Made by a program: the position numbers and the translations under genes. DNA of 64,000 nucleotides. Origin: Alentia gelatinosa (lineage: Eukaryota; Annelida; Polychaeta; Phyllodocida; Polynoidae). This document shows, one piece after another, positions 1 to 13,100 of this stretch. Position 1 is the first letter of the stretch. Each line of letters opens with the position of its first letter. The stretch is taken from contig OX465579.1 of NCBI GenBank assembly GCA_950022655.1, positions 41,519,950 to 41,583,949 of the forward strand, written 5' to 3'. The notes below the pieces were generated by a model that was not told the DNA's origin, did no database searches, and saw only the letters and a list, made by a program, of their open reading frames with translations.

Positions 1-966
1 AGAAGGTTTGCTTGTACACCTTCGCTGTTGTGGAGAGTATTAGATTACGTGCGTTTGTATAGAAAAGGAGAAGTGTGCTAAAATGATGTATCCTCCCTCC
101 CCAAAAATTGATGTTGATGTTTAAGGTGAATTAAAGTTGAAGACCTTGGTTGTAATGTTGTGAGGTCCTTTACTAGAAATCTAATCAGGGCACGTAAGCA
201 TAAATAGTGCTGGATGTCTTCAGGTGAGACATGCACCGTCAGGAAAGGTGATATGTGTTGAATGTGTGACCTTTTACACTAGACGTTCCGGGTTCACTTA
301 ATAACAATTTATTAATTACAAGTTGTTAGCCTGTGTTCTATAAGCAAAAGAATATATATTTCTAGAATGCCAATACTAGACGGTCGCCGTGGCGAACTGT
401 GACATAAATCACAATACCAAGAAAGATGTAATGTTAGAAATTGAAATTCATTGGGCATGAGATGTGACATTTGGAGTGGTGTCTAAGAGAAAAACTTATC
501 TATCGTGATATTGGATATGAAGGGTTGCTATGATGCCTTGTGTTACAATTTGGTAAATATATAAATTACGAAAAGAAGGCAATATCACAAACAGGTCTGG
601 CATGTTACCTCTTACATGGAAATGCCCGTTGTGTCGGATTGCCTGTAGGTTTACCTGTTAATTTCCTATTAACCAAATGTAAACAACTACTATACGCAAA
701 TGTAACAAACCACCGCTGATTAATCCACATGAGGGTTCGGATCAGATTGCTAACTTCGACTTACTCCCACCGTACCACAGAGAGCAATTCTTAAAGGTGA
801 GCTACTCTGTTTTTCCAAAATATAAATGTTTGTTACTTAATGAAGTATTCTTTGCAAATACGTTGTGAGATTTTGTTGATGTTTTAAAAGGGTATGTGAA
901 AAAATTCAAGGCGTCATTTTATACTATCTGGTATAAAAACTAATTATAGGTTCTTTTGTTATTTAG
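1..966 (+). other. intron of the SV2-like gene (5' end outside window)
   Basis: AT-rich sequence with no convincing exon or repeat in any frame. It precedes the first recognisable exon, whose first two bases require an upstream exon. Confidence 0.6.
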
Positions 967-1100
967 ACCTGGAGTTTTCATTGGTGACGGGCCACGTGAT
1001 GGGCAGCTGGAGGGTCTTCATGCTCGTCTGTACCATACCCATCTACCTGTCTATTTTTGGCCTCATGTTTATGCCAGAGAGCCCCAGGTATCTCCTACAG
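967..1100 (+). CDS. SV2-like gene, exon with helix 5-6 region and PESPR motif
   Basis: Acceptor TTTAG precedes base 967 and donor GTAAGT follows base 1100. The exon opens with two bases that complete a codon from the missing upstream exon, then encodes LEFSLVTGHVMGSWRVFM and continues through a hydrophobic helix to PESPRYLLQ. It ends in phase 0. No earlier exon is visible in bases 1-966. Confidence 0.88.
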
Positions 1101-4100
1101 GTAAGTAGACAAACAGTTCACAAATAACACTTTTCCTGGCTCTAGAAAACCTAATGCTCCACTGGTCGGTACCATTATAGTGTTCTGCCTTCACTGCAGC
1201 AATACGGTAATGTATAAACAAGTTTAAAGATGATGTAAGGCAATCAATCTCAGTTTTTAATCCAAAAGAATAAGCCCCGACAACCACGCCCGTGAGCGTG
1301 CGCAGAGTGGAGCTAGCAGGTACCTTTATTGACTGGTAGCAACGTGGGTCAATGCGCGCCGGCCGAACAGCTGGCCTTTGCATAACACTGGTGACTCTCG
1401 GGATACAGAGACCCATGTGTAATGCTAGAAACCAGTCTTGCCTGCCCCAAAGGCGGGACATCTCAGCGCCTTGAGCATTGGGATATAAGGCCAGAGACTC
1501 TGGCAAGTGATCCACTCAAGTATGAGAGGTTGCAGAAATGTACACACAGAGCTCCGTGATTTCCGACTGTGACAAGCATTTCCATAAAAAGGAAGTATGG
1601 TAACTAATACAATACACACTCTATATCTATGTATATCTAAGTACCTGTGTATCTGTATCTTTAGTTACACAATACAGGCTGAAAGGCCAGGTGAGAGAAA
1701 GGTAGCAGAGCAGTAAGCCATGACAGTTAGGGTTAAGGTTGTACTGGTGAGGGTGGGGGGTAGGCATGAAACTCTGTGTATTATATGTATCTATTTGTAT
1801 GTGTTTCTTTGTCTGTCTATCTAATTATCTAGTTATGTCCCACCACTCCTCACATTAAATAAAACAGCTGCACTTTCAGGGAATCCATGATCCCTCAGGG
1901 CTACCTTTCCATATCCACTCCTGCCTTGTTGCGATCCCTACAGATATATGGCCCGTAGTCCCCCCCCCCCCCTCCCACCTGGCTTATATACCCTCTGGCT
2001 GGCCCTGCCGATCTGACTTGTGGTGACTGCTGCCATACAGTAAGGCCCGTTCTCTTACTGTGTGAGGGGCGAGTCTATATTTTTAATGAAATTATCATCA
2101 GGACCAATTCCTGTAGCTCAGCTTTAACGCTCTGACAGCATTCTGTATTAATTGCTACTTCTCTAAGGACAAATTGCCAAATGACGGTGGTTCTGTATTT
2201 CTCTTCTCTGAGAACATTATTTAACTACACTACTGCCTCGTCTTTTCCACATTTATATTCTTCGAATGTTTCTTAATGGATCTCACTTTTCCCGCAATGG
2301 CAAGTAATAGATGCCTATTTAGCATAATCAACTACGTCTATATGTATTTGTCTACTAGTATCACGTGACATACTGTTCCTTCAAGATCTTATACTTTTTG
2401 CTGCCTCTCATACATTAGGTCCAATGTTACAGTGAAGGGTAAAGCCCGGCCACTGAGCTAAATTTCGTCTACGATAAGCCTCACGATGCACCTGCCGACG
2501 AAAAGGCCAAATCTCGTCGGAAGGTCAGCTGAAATTGTGGAAGTTGATCATATTTCTATGATTACCCGACGATGTAGACCAGCAGTCCCGCACCCACTGC
2601 CATCGATTTTCCGATAAACTGCGATTAGAAATAGCAAAATCTTGGTGTATCGGGAGGTCCCGCTAAATTCTAATCATAGCCTATCTGCGTGTATTATAGT
2701 GCATCGGAACAGCTTTGGTGGGACAGAAATAGGTGAACACGGTTACGATTAGCTCACGATTCAATCAGTGTATAGAGGTATATACAACATATCATTATAT
2801 TATTTTTCAAATAATCAAATTATAACTGTAGCAGAATCATAATTCCGATATGAAACTATTATTTTTCGACCATTAGACTTGATCAAGAATTAGGATATGT
2901 ACAGCGATTAAATACATCCACTAAACCACTAAAAAGTCAGCACCTTATAATTTAACTCAATCAAGTGTAAAAACTGTCTTGATTTTTCAACATTGAAAAA
3001 TGTCAAAATCTAACTTCCTAGCATGCAACTATGGCTAAGTCTTAACTTTACACCGTGGAAAAGTGTCAAAGTCTGACTTTTTAGTGTGTATCAATGGGCA
3101 GGCCTTGACTTTCCAACACAGGAAAATATCTAACATTCTCCTGGTCAACGATTATTAGCACGGAGAAATTTCAGGGCGGACCATCGACCAATTTTTGCAC
3201 AGGGTCCACATGACTATTGTTTTTTTTTTACAGATATTCAGTCGATTTAGCTTCACCGATTCCGCAACGACGTTTGTGTACGATACAGACTTTCCCGATG
3301 CATCTACGATTTGGGACTTTTTACATCATAAGTTTTACATTTGTATCGTTGTAGGGGGATGCCCGGCCTAATACTTTTTCATAACTTCTTGAACAACCAT
3401 ATCTTATTATAAGAGATGTGTATCCTATATGTTTAAACTTTCGTCTTGTATGCCTTGACATTAATTCATCTTTAAGATGTGCTTCCTACTTTCCTCCGTC
3501 TAGTATGAATAGTAATAACGCCAAATAGAAGGGGAATCAATAGAAAACCGTAAATCAAATCAAATGCTATTGAACTTTGCATAAAGTTCTACGGAGAATT
3601 AGTATAGGGAGACTCCAAATCGCCTTAGACGTTCGGTCGTTATACGGTTTTACCACAATTCACCAAGTCCTTGTCAACTCCCCGCATTTCTCAAGTAGAG
3701 CACCACAACGATTTCCGGAATCGCCAACACAAAATGGAGTGTCTGCGAGCTAATATTTCATATTTCATCTGACTATTGCTTCAGAGACGCTAAATTATTG
3801 GTGGGAGATATTACTATGAAATAATATCGCACATACACGCAGATTTCTGTTGGCGATTCTGGAGATCGCTGCCGTTACTCGCTTGGTGAGTCCCCAGCAT
3901 TAAATTCCTGTGAACTGAGTGTCCCACTATCTTAAAGTCTTGAGTATAGATATGATGCTATTATTGTGACTTTTTGTTGCCGGAGACGGAGGTACTATTC
4001 AAAGAAAGAGGGCAGGTGGGTAAGTAGTGGTTACACCCCATAGTTGCCTTCTAGCCTCTATTTAGCAAGTCATAAACCAGGGGAAACATGCCCTCCCATC

Positions 4101-7100
4101 AATACACACCCAATGTGAAGCCATCACTGCCTGCGGCGCTCAACTACAACTACGTTCTGCTTTAGCTATATATAGAGCTATATATGCCCGTTTCCAATAT
4201 AGTCAGGGACCACCGACCGACCTTAGCAAGTGCTCCTGACGCAAGATGTAAACAGGGTATTAGGAGAACACAATAAATCCACACCCTTTTCGTCGGCCAA
4301 TGGAAACGGGCCTATACTGGGATGGTTGTGTCATTCAGATTGCAGTGCATTCTAAATTTGTCTCAGCCAAAAGGGATATATTTTAGTAGATGAGCTAGAA
4401 TTAGTTAACAATTATCATCTCGGCTCAAGGCCCTAACTCAGACCCTTTCTCCAAATAAATCCATTATCAGTACAGTGGTGATTACAGTGGCAGAAACGTT
4501 CAGACATCAATCCACTCATCAAATGAAGTCAGGTCTCTCATTTCATGATGTCGAAAACACATCACCTGAGATGTAAGAGGGCAAGACCAACGACAATGAA
4601 GATGGGAATGAAGACGCAGAAAAGGGATTGAGTGGCGGATTGAGTGTGCAGGGAAATATAAGAAGTTGATAAATCTGATAAATGAGGTGTCGTTGGGTGT
4701 GCAGAGGCCGCACTGAAAAAAATAAAAGGATCTGAAATTCGAGCTTCTGTCATGCAATAATGATTATGAAAAATAAATCCTCTGCACGCAACAAAAGTAC
4801 AGATTCAATTCAATTGGTGTTTGGTACTAAATTTTGAAAAGCAGTTGTCCTTCTGAAAATATTCCGCGACGATCGAAGATTGTTTGTTTTGGGGGTAATC
4901 ATACTGATAAATCAGGTCAGGTACCAAATAAAGTAATTCCACAAGAGCAATTTTGTGATTGTTAAATTGACCTACATAGCCAAGAAGCTCATTCAAGAAC
5001 AAAGTAATTTTCAGTGCGTGGCTACACGCTGATTTACACTGGAAAGCCTTGTATGGCCATAAGGCAGTGATATTGAATAGATGAAGTCAGGGCTGCAGGG
5101 AAGTGTAGTTCTCGTGGGGGACTCCGACCTGGTTTACCCGTGTCGGAATAACATATCTTACTGCCTGTTTTATCCTGTTATCCTATTAGCGAGAAGTTGT
5201 TCGTTCTCACGGTCCTCATGAAAGGCAGTATCCTCCTGAGAAAGTCGATCGAAATGACAAAATGTAATTAGTCTCGCATTAAGCTCTCCTCCGGCGGCCC
5301 AGACCTGCACTGAACATCAAGCGTAGCTGATTATTTAAATCCGATAGATAACTCTGTGATTAGACATCATTTACCTACCTACTGCGCAGTGGGAATGTGA
5401 ATTTGGGGAAAACTGGCATCTCTGCTTTTATAAAATATATCTTTGGAAATTTCCTCAAGCTAGTTATCTTGGGGGATCAAAGAAGGTTATTCCGAATTTA
5501 TCTTACTCCTACATAAATAGAAAATGAAACTTACAAAGAGACATGCAAGCACATGTTAACGTTTCCCATCCTTTATATGTAGTAGCTCCTGTATATTGGT
5601 TGTGTCGGAATATGTCCCATCGTCTGTTTACACATAACTGAATCTTTATAATAAACCGGACGTTGAGATGATCGTTTGCTGTTTCCAGCTGTTTGCCGAT
5701 GGCATTATATATGAAACGTATTGTTATGGAAACAGTACGATCATGATTAATCACTGGACACGGAGATTGTGGTAAGGCGGTACCCGCTAGCCCTCTCCTG
5801 GTCTGGCAATCTGTAGAGTGTTATTGATGGCATTGAGGGCATCGGTTCTTAGAGGTTAATGGTAGGTCAAGTCGGGTCTTGAAAACACTGTGCCCCTGTA
5901 TAGAAGATATCCATCACCTACCTTACTTTAAGCAAGCGTATTGACATAGCACACTGTTTCCAAACTTAACCCCTAAGTATAAGGTCAGGCCTTGCAAATG
6001 TTATGTCCTGTAACTGTAACCAACATCCATGTATTATATGGGGTCTTACTATTGTGAATACAATGGAAACTGCATAATCCCTTTAATGTATCTGGGGATA
6101 ATAACAATTAGGATTAACTTGGAGAAAAAAACCTACATTACGCAATTCGGCACCACCTGACTACTATTTGCGTAACCGAAAACTTCAAACTGGGTGCACA
6201 TAATCAATGGTGGGCCGACGATTCCCACTGTGGCTCAGTCGTCAACCTCCACTTTTTCATTGCAAAGTATACGCTTTCTAACTCTGATTACTACCTTAAC
6301 CCTCTCTACACACATACACTGTAAAAAATGTCCGTAAAATATACAGTATACTACCGTAAACATGGACGGTATATTACTGTAATCTTATCCACAGTTCCAT
6401 ACTGTATATTTGATACCAAAAAACGGTATTCAACTGTAAAAATATTCAGGACTGTTATCCACCCAATCTACGGTCAGTTTACAGTATAAATCTGTAAATA
6501 TGGACATATTAGATACACTTAGATTAACTCCAATATCAGCAACAAATCAAAGTGGAGAATAAAATGCAAGAGTTAACTTCATCAAAATGTGTAATAGGTA
6601 TTCATCGATCTCCTGTGAAGTTCCTGCCATTTAGAACACATTTATTCTCAAGTTGTCATGACATCAATATCATAAAGGGGATTAGACACCACTTTCATAT
6701 GACATTTCTAAAACATATGTAGGATTGACTTCATCCTACTATATCAAATGCAGCCTTGTACTCTCAGATTCGGAGGAGTATTCCTGTAAAATAGTTTGAA
6801 CTGATAACATTAGAGTTGAAAAACTTAAATGTTGAAATATCATTTATAATAATTATTAATGATACTGATAAGCCAATAGGCCGATAGAAAATATATGATG
6901 GTAGGCAATACAAAATATTCACTTTTATATTCATAATCTCCTAGGGTCATTCATAAAATGCCATGTGCACTGGGAGGGGGGGGGGATTGGAGGGTCAAGG
7001 ATTTAGGAAATTCTGCATATGCTCTTTCTTTGATCAATTGCATAAAAGTTTGGGAGGAGGGGTTGGAGGTTTGAAATTTCAGAAATTCTGTATACATACT

Positions 7101-10100
7101 CTATAGGTGGCTCTCTACATATAACAATTCTCAAGAACCTCAATAACAAGATTTCTGGTATAAGTATAACAAAGGGCTGTGCATATAATATATTTCATAC
7201 AGCTTTGCTCCTCTGTATATACAGGTCTGAACCGTTTTCAAAATACAGTTTATTACAGTGAAAATTCATGGTCTGAAATATATTACAGGTTTAAACCGTT
7301 AGGAAAATACAGTCTAGGACAGTTATAATTTACGGTCAAAAATATATTACGGTCACCTGTACAATTACGGTATTTCCCTGGCACCCCAGTTGCCTGGGAA
7401 ATACCGTAAAATTCACAGGAAATTTTTTACAGTGTAGGAACCCCGCAAGCGTGTTTATCCGAAGTATATACTCGGCTGTAACATAGGGAGAGTCTATCAT
7501 CAAGATACAGTTGAGGCAGGACACAAGTTCTATTTCTACTTGGCTAATGATTATATAGACCGACCTGACCATGCTGTAACTATATAGAACATCCTGACCA
7601 TGCTGTACAAGCTACAAAACGAAATGATAATTTACGGTTCATACGGAGTGAGGCGTTTTCGCCAAGTTCCATACAAATCGTAATTTATTATCGAGTTTTG
7701 TGGCTTGTACAAGAATGGTAGGTCGTTCTATATTTACTATATACCCGAAATAAAAAAAATCATTTATTTCATTTGGCTTAACAACTAATATTTTAATAAA
7801 ACGTTTTCAGAAGTGTTCCGTATTTTCCCGTACGGAACACTGTTCCGTACGGTATTTTTAGGTTATATTGCGAAACGGTGGGTATTTACAGTATAAACGG
7901 CATGGGTGTATAGTAAATGCTACAAAACGAGAAGGGAGATCTGTTGTTTTGTTTGTTTGTTTTTTACGGAAAGAAACCCTAGGCCGAGTTCCATAAATAA
8001 CATCAATTCCCATTGAGTCTTGTAGCATGTACCGGCATGGTGGGTCATTATGTTTATCTTATACCCACGATTAATAAAACCTTATCATACATTGGCATAG
8101 AAGACTTGTCGACATGAAAGCCCACACGTTGCTGATGTTGCAACGAGTTGAGTATAATAGTGCACTGCATAGGGTTCAGCAGTACTTAATTACCAAATAG
8201 ACTGCATGGGTATAATAAATTGTGACATTGAAACCATTTTCTTTATACTATCAAAGGTCACGACAAGAATAACAATATATCTAACCGAATGCAATTTACC
8301 ACATCTAAAAGGTGTAAGATTCACGTACATTAGTACAGCAATTCATTGAGTATACATGTATGTTTGTATAAGTTCGTATACCTTAATACAAGGAGCATAT
8401 CATATGAACATTAGTTTAATTTAGGAGACTGGCATATATTGCAAACTTCTTTGCCTGAAGGTGGAGGCATGTACTCCGTATTTGGGGAATTAATGGATGC
8501 GATAGTGCTTCCTATGAAAACGGTTGCAATTGCATTTCAAATATTAAGTTGCCTTGAGAGGGGCGTGACGATTTAAGAGCAAATTTCGAAAGATTACAGA
8601 TTAGTTGGACTGGAAAAGACCTAATGAGACCTATGCAACCGGCCTGACTTTAGAGGTAGTGCTAATCACCGACGCAGTTTGGCTCATCTCAGCCTCCATG
8701 ATTGGTTTATGTGAAGTGCAGACGTTAGTTTGATTTCTAGGGTTTAAGATATGACTGAGACTTGTGACTGACACAATTTCTTATTTTATAGTTGCGTTCC
8801 TCCAGGCGAGTCTCACTAGTTGTGCCTGAGAATAAGGTCATTTTGAATTTTCAACTTTATCATTTCACGAGGTTTAAAAGCAATGTTTGACATTAGACAA
8901 TCCCTCATTCGCGTTACGGAAGTACCTCTAAAATGTCAAGTTACGCTTTTTCTGATGATGCCTTTTAGAAATTTCCTCAAATGCTGATCTCAGCTGACTA
9001 CCAGCTAAACGAGCCTCTGATTTGATGACGACAATTGCTTCCCTTCGACCGCCACGCCAAGGGTGCCCTCAATGTGACAAGCAGAAAGCAAAAGAATTAA
9101 ATCACATGTAGCAACAGATCTTTCTTTTGTGGATCTTCTTCCTGGACTCTTGTTAGTTTTTGAAGGTGGTTCGTTTTCCGCCTGGACACTTGGTAATACA
9201 CAACAGGAGGACTAAGGCTTCATGCCAGCATTGCCTCTGTTCGGTTTGAAGTGATTTTACTCTAAATCCAACTAGAGTTTGATAAAGAATAAAGGCCATA
9301 TACAGTTGAGGAAATGTGAAGGCATGTATACGAAGGGTCATTCGTAGCGGCCTCGCATTGGGTCTAAACTTTATTTCCAGTCGTTGACATAATCTGGATC
9401 CAATATTCACTGTCGCTCTTAGATCTAATTTAAATCGTATCTCTTTCCTTTGCATGCATCATGATAAAAGGTTTTGATAAATCTAAAAATACCCTTTGGC
9501 GTTATTGACAAATTCCCCTATACGATTTCCTTCTAGTAGCCACATGGTGACTGGTTGCTAGGTTTTGTGATGATCATATCACAATTGTTGTTCTTCAGAG
9601 AGGAAAAGACCTGGAGGCCCTCACAGTGTATCGAACGGTGTATACCTGGAACCACACCGAGGCTGGCGCTGAATATGAGGTAAGTGGCGTCTATCTATGA
9701 ATAATTCATTAATCCACAGAATTAAATAAGCACCCCTTTCTCACCGATTTCCATTTAGTTCTGACGTTAATTTCAAAACAAATCTTGACACAGCCGAAAA
9801 GTGCATTTTTGTTATCAGATCAGCAAAACCCCGAGGATAGTTTTTATCATCGTCGTCAATTTCAATGAAAGTCCTATGGGTTACATGTTTTCAAGTTTTC
9901 AAAATATGAAATGCTCTTACCGAGTATTCACGAAAATGATCTAGACATGTATCCATCTATTTTTGTATCGTACATTTTCAAGTATAATGTGTCACCCGTT
10001 ATACTAATTCGAATTGGAGACGTTTTCCAACTATCGCATTACCAGTTTTGTTAACCGAGATAAATGACACGAACGTCATATCGGACGAATATCCTGCTGA

Positions 10101-13100
10101 TACCGCAATAAAAGAGAAACGAAGCAGACGCAGAGATCCTCACCAAAAATGTCTATATCCAATTAGTACCTGCAGGGGTCTGTGCTCCATATTGCTATCA
10201 GTGAAGATAATGTAATAATATCTTGCATGATAACAGTTTAATCCATTTAGCATAGCATACCCATCCTTACCCTGCTGTGCCGTAATTCTATCAGGCACTC
10301 AAAGGAGCTACTAACAGCTTTATACATTTCTTCAAATGACTAAATATACGAACAGCCTGTCAGATACATTATGTCGCCTTTCCAAACAAGAACTGTACAT
10401 ATGAATGTTTTAATGCTTTGCTAATCATTGGAATTAATAACATAACGTAGGGTAGGTTATTACCAGGGTAAATTCGTAAACGATTTGTGATAAATATCGA
10501 GATTAGCATAAAGTTCTACCTAAGTGCTCCATGATGCAATTGCTTGACAACGAGATGTTTCTGAGCTGCAGGATGGGAGGGTACATCGGTAGTTTTTGAT
10601 AAAGCTAAAATGTTACATATTGATGCGATAATGGATTTCGATATTCTTTTATAAAATGGATGTCTATATATTGTCTATATATTCCCCAATATAACCTTTG
10701 ACGTGGACGAGAGAGAAGATAATTTTCTTTTTGTTACGATACACGTAGTCTGTGCGCCAGTCACTATAGTTGTAATTAGGAAACAGACAGCATTGTTTCT
10801 ATATGGGATGACTCAGAATGGCTTTGGTCGTATTGACTCAAGACCGAGATGTCAGGGGACCTCATCAGCAATCGGTTACGGAGTTAGGAGGACCGGCCGG
10901 AGACATGGGAAGCTGCAGAACTCCAGTAGTGAAGGGGCCCACCACAGAGGTTGGCGAGTCGGCCCATGACCTCTTGGGTGGCTATAGGTCCTTGAGTGCA
11001 ACATCTCGAGCTATGACATCATCATGGTGGGGGATCACGGAAGAGGTCAGTAAAATATTCCTATGATTGACGCCAAATAGGAGGCCAAGCCGGTTTAACA
11101 GAAGGAGACACTAGGGTAGAATCGTCACCCTCCCAAGTGAAAGAAGAGAGACCAGGGCACGACGGGGGGACTCCTTCCCCAATGATCGTCAAGCCCGGAG
11201 CTGGACGGTCGACTCCGATAGGAAACCCCTGCGATGGAGGTCACAGCGGAGAATAGTCTTATACCTATACCAATAGTGATGGCCGGGAAGATTCTATGGG
11301 GATTGGTAGACTATTTTGCTTACTTCAAACTGTGTGTAGTAGGAGGGGGGGGGGCAATAGATGGATTCTGATAGAGGCTGGAAAAGCTCTGGGGTACCAG
11401 TTTTGGGGCGACGTTGCCAGGTGTTTAACGGCATCGAGTCAGCCACAGTGGTGGGGTACCCCCAGCCATAGAACGTTGCCTCCAACCTCGGAAAAAGGTA
11501 GAAACGTGCCCAGCCTCCCTTCGCGTTCGGGAACCCATCAAGAGCATTACCAGTAGAGTGTGATGCCCTTTGGGCTATGCAAAGCGCTGGTGACCATTTG
11601 AAAAGCTGGTGGAATACTTGGTACAAGGGCTACAGTGGAAGGACTGCAGCGTGTATCTTTTTTCCTTTTTTATTCAGGAAAAGCGATACGGTATCATACA
11701 ATCGCCTTGGTTTTGGCATTCTCCCTTGAATTAATTAACCAGCGGAAGGACTGCAGCGTGTACCTGAACAACACCATAGTCATTACAATAACATATAAGG
11801 AACACCTGAGGTTTCTAATGGAGAATAGAGGAAGGGACTCCGACAGAGGCTCAGGTGGCTACAGTGCTTAAAGGGAATATTCCATTGATGCGACGAAAAT
11901 CTAGCATCGTTGGATGTTTGCTAAACATGGCTATAGTGTAGGAGTATTGTTTTTATTTTGAATGATTACAATAGCTAGTTTTACACCCACCTAGCCTTTG
12001 TGGTTACTTACCATCTTTCAAAAACATTATATGTATGAAGGACAAACCCATAATTATATTTCCTGAGCAAGGTTTAGTTCAAAGTGGCAAGATGTGGTTA
12101 GATCCCGCACGAATACTGTGGATGATACCGATGTCCGGCGATGTGCGCAGGACGTCGGTGGGCGCTGCTCCATTACATGTGTCTATGGTCAGAACAATCA
12201 CCAACGTCGTTGCCGACGTTCCTTGGTAAATTCAGGCCGTCTTTTCGATGTCTCCACCATCTCAATGGAACGCCTGCTTAAACTGTGGATGCAGCAGCAG
12301 TAACGAATAAAAGTGCACTACAGGCTGCTGGGGTTACGGGACCTGGTGCCTTAGCCCATACTAGATGCAGACAATGGGGGAAAAAACCAGGGAGTTGTCT
12401 TGCTTGACATTTCGGGAGGCATCCAACACTGTGACAGTATCAACAACATTTCTATTGGTCATAATGTAGGAGCTACTTTACCCTTTTCGGCGCCAGATGT
12501 GATGCGTGTGTACAGCAAGGCACCGGGGGGGTCCTGAACATTAGTAGGCTGGGGCACATGCCGACTTGCCACTGGGAAGGGGAAATGGACATGTTAGCTT
12601 CGTAATTATGATCAACCGAGACAATAAGTGCCTGCTGGTTGTAGTCAATTACTTCGCAAAGTGAGCGAAGGATATCGCAGTTCCCAAGCAAGAGGTTATG
12701 ACGGTAGCGCAGGCATTTATGGGGACATTTCGTTTGTGTCGTGGGCTTCCCGCAGTAATCTAGTCATACCAGGTTTCAATCTTTGTTATTCTGCAAGCCA
12801 TTAAATCTGCTGAGGATATTTCTTTCTTATTCAGTTCAAAGGTATACAATCGCCAAAAATATTTCAGACGTTCTTCCTTGTAACTTGTAACAAAGCACGC
12901 ATATAAAATACCGCATCACATAGAAAGAAATAGATACATCGTTGTCCTTGTTTCCGTATATCTTTTGATTTGGGATTATTGATCGTGTTCGTGATTTAGT
13001 TCGTGATTCTAACCCATTGACTCTTATAGTTTCAGTAGTTTTGTCTTTATCAGACTATGTTATAGATGGGATTGGAATTAAATGATAAACAGACTAATAC

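Larger units (their letters stand above)
1101..9598 (+). other. 8.5-kb intron of the SV2-like gene
   Basis: Holds a C run near 1967-1980, a degenerate tandem repeat (2986-3134), a small inverted-repeat element (4184-4314), a CACTG...CAGTG element (6317-7434) and two hairpin-plus-TIR elements (7553-8220). A loose inverted repeat near 3608-3866 pairs ACTCCAAATCGCC with GGCGATTCTGGAGA. Nothing coding was recognised; short open frames at 4500-5002, 5509-5754 and 9153-9455 look accidental. Confidence 0.6.

Noticed and set aside
9153..9455. 100-codon minus-strand frame in an SV2-like intron
   Set aside because: No recognisable family, no splice context, and composition like the surrounding intron.
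11294..11626. 110-codon minus-strand frame
   Set aside because: Antisense to the Ty3/gypsy remnant, whose plus-strand motifs (MPFGLC, GLQWKDCSVYL) are recognisable.
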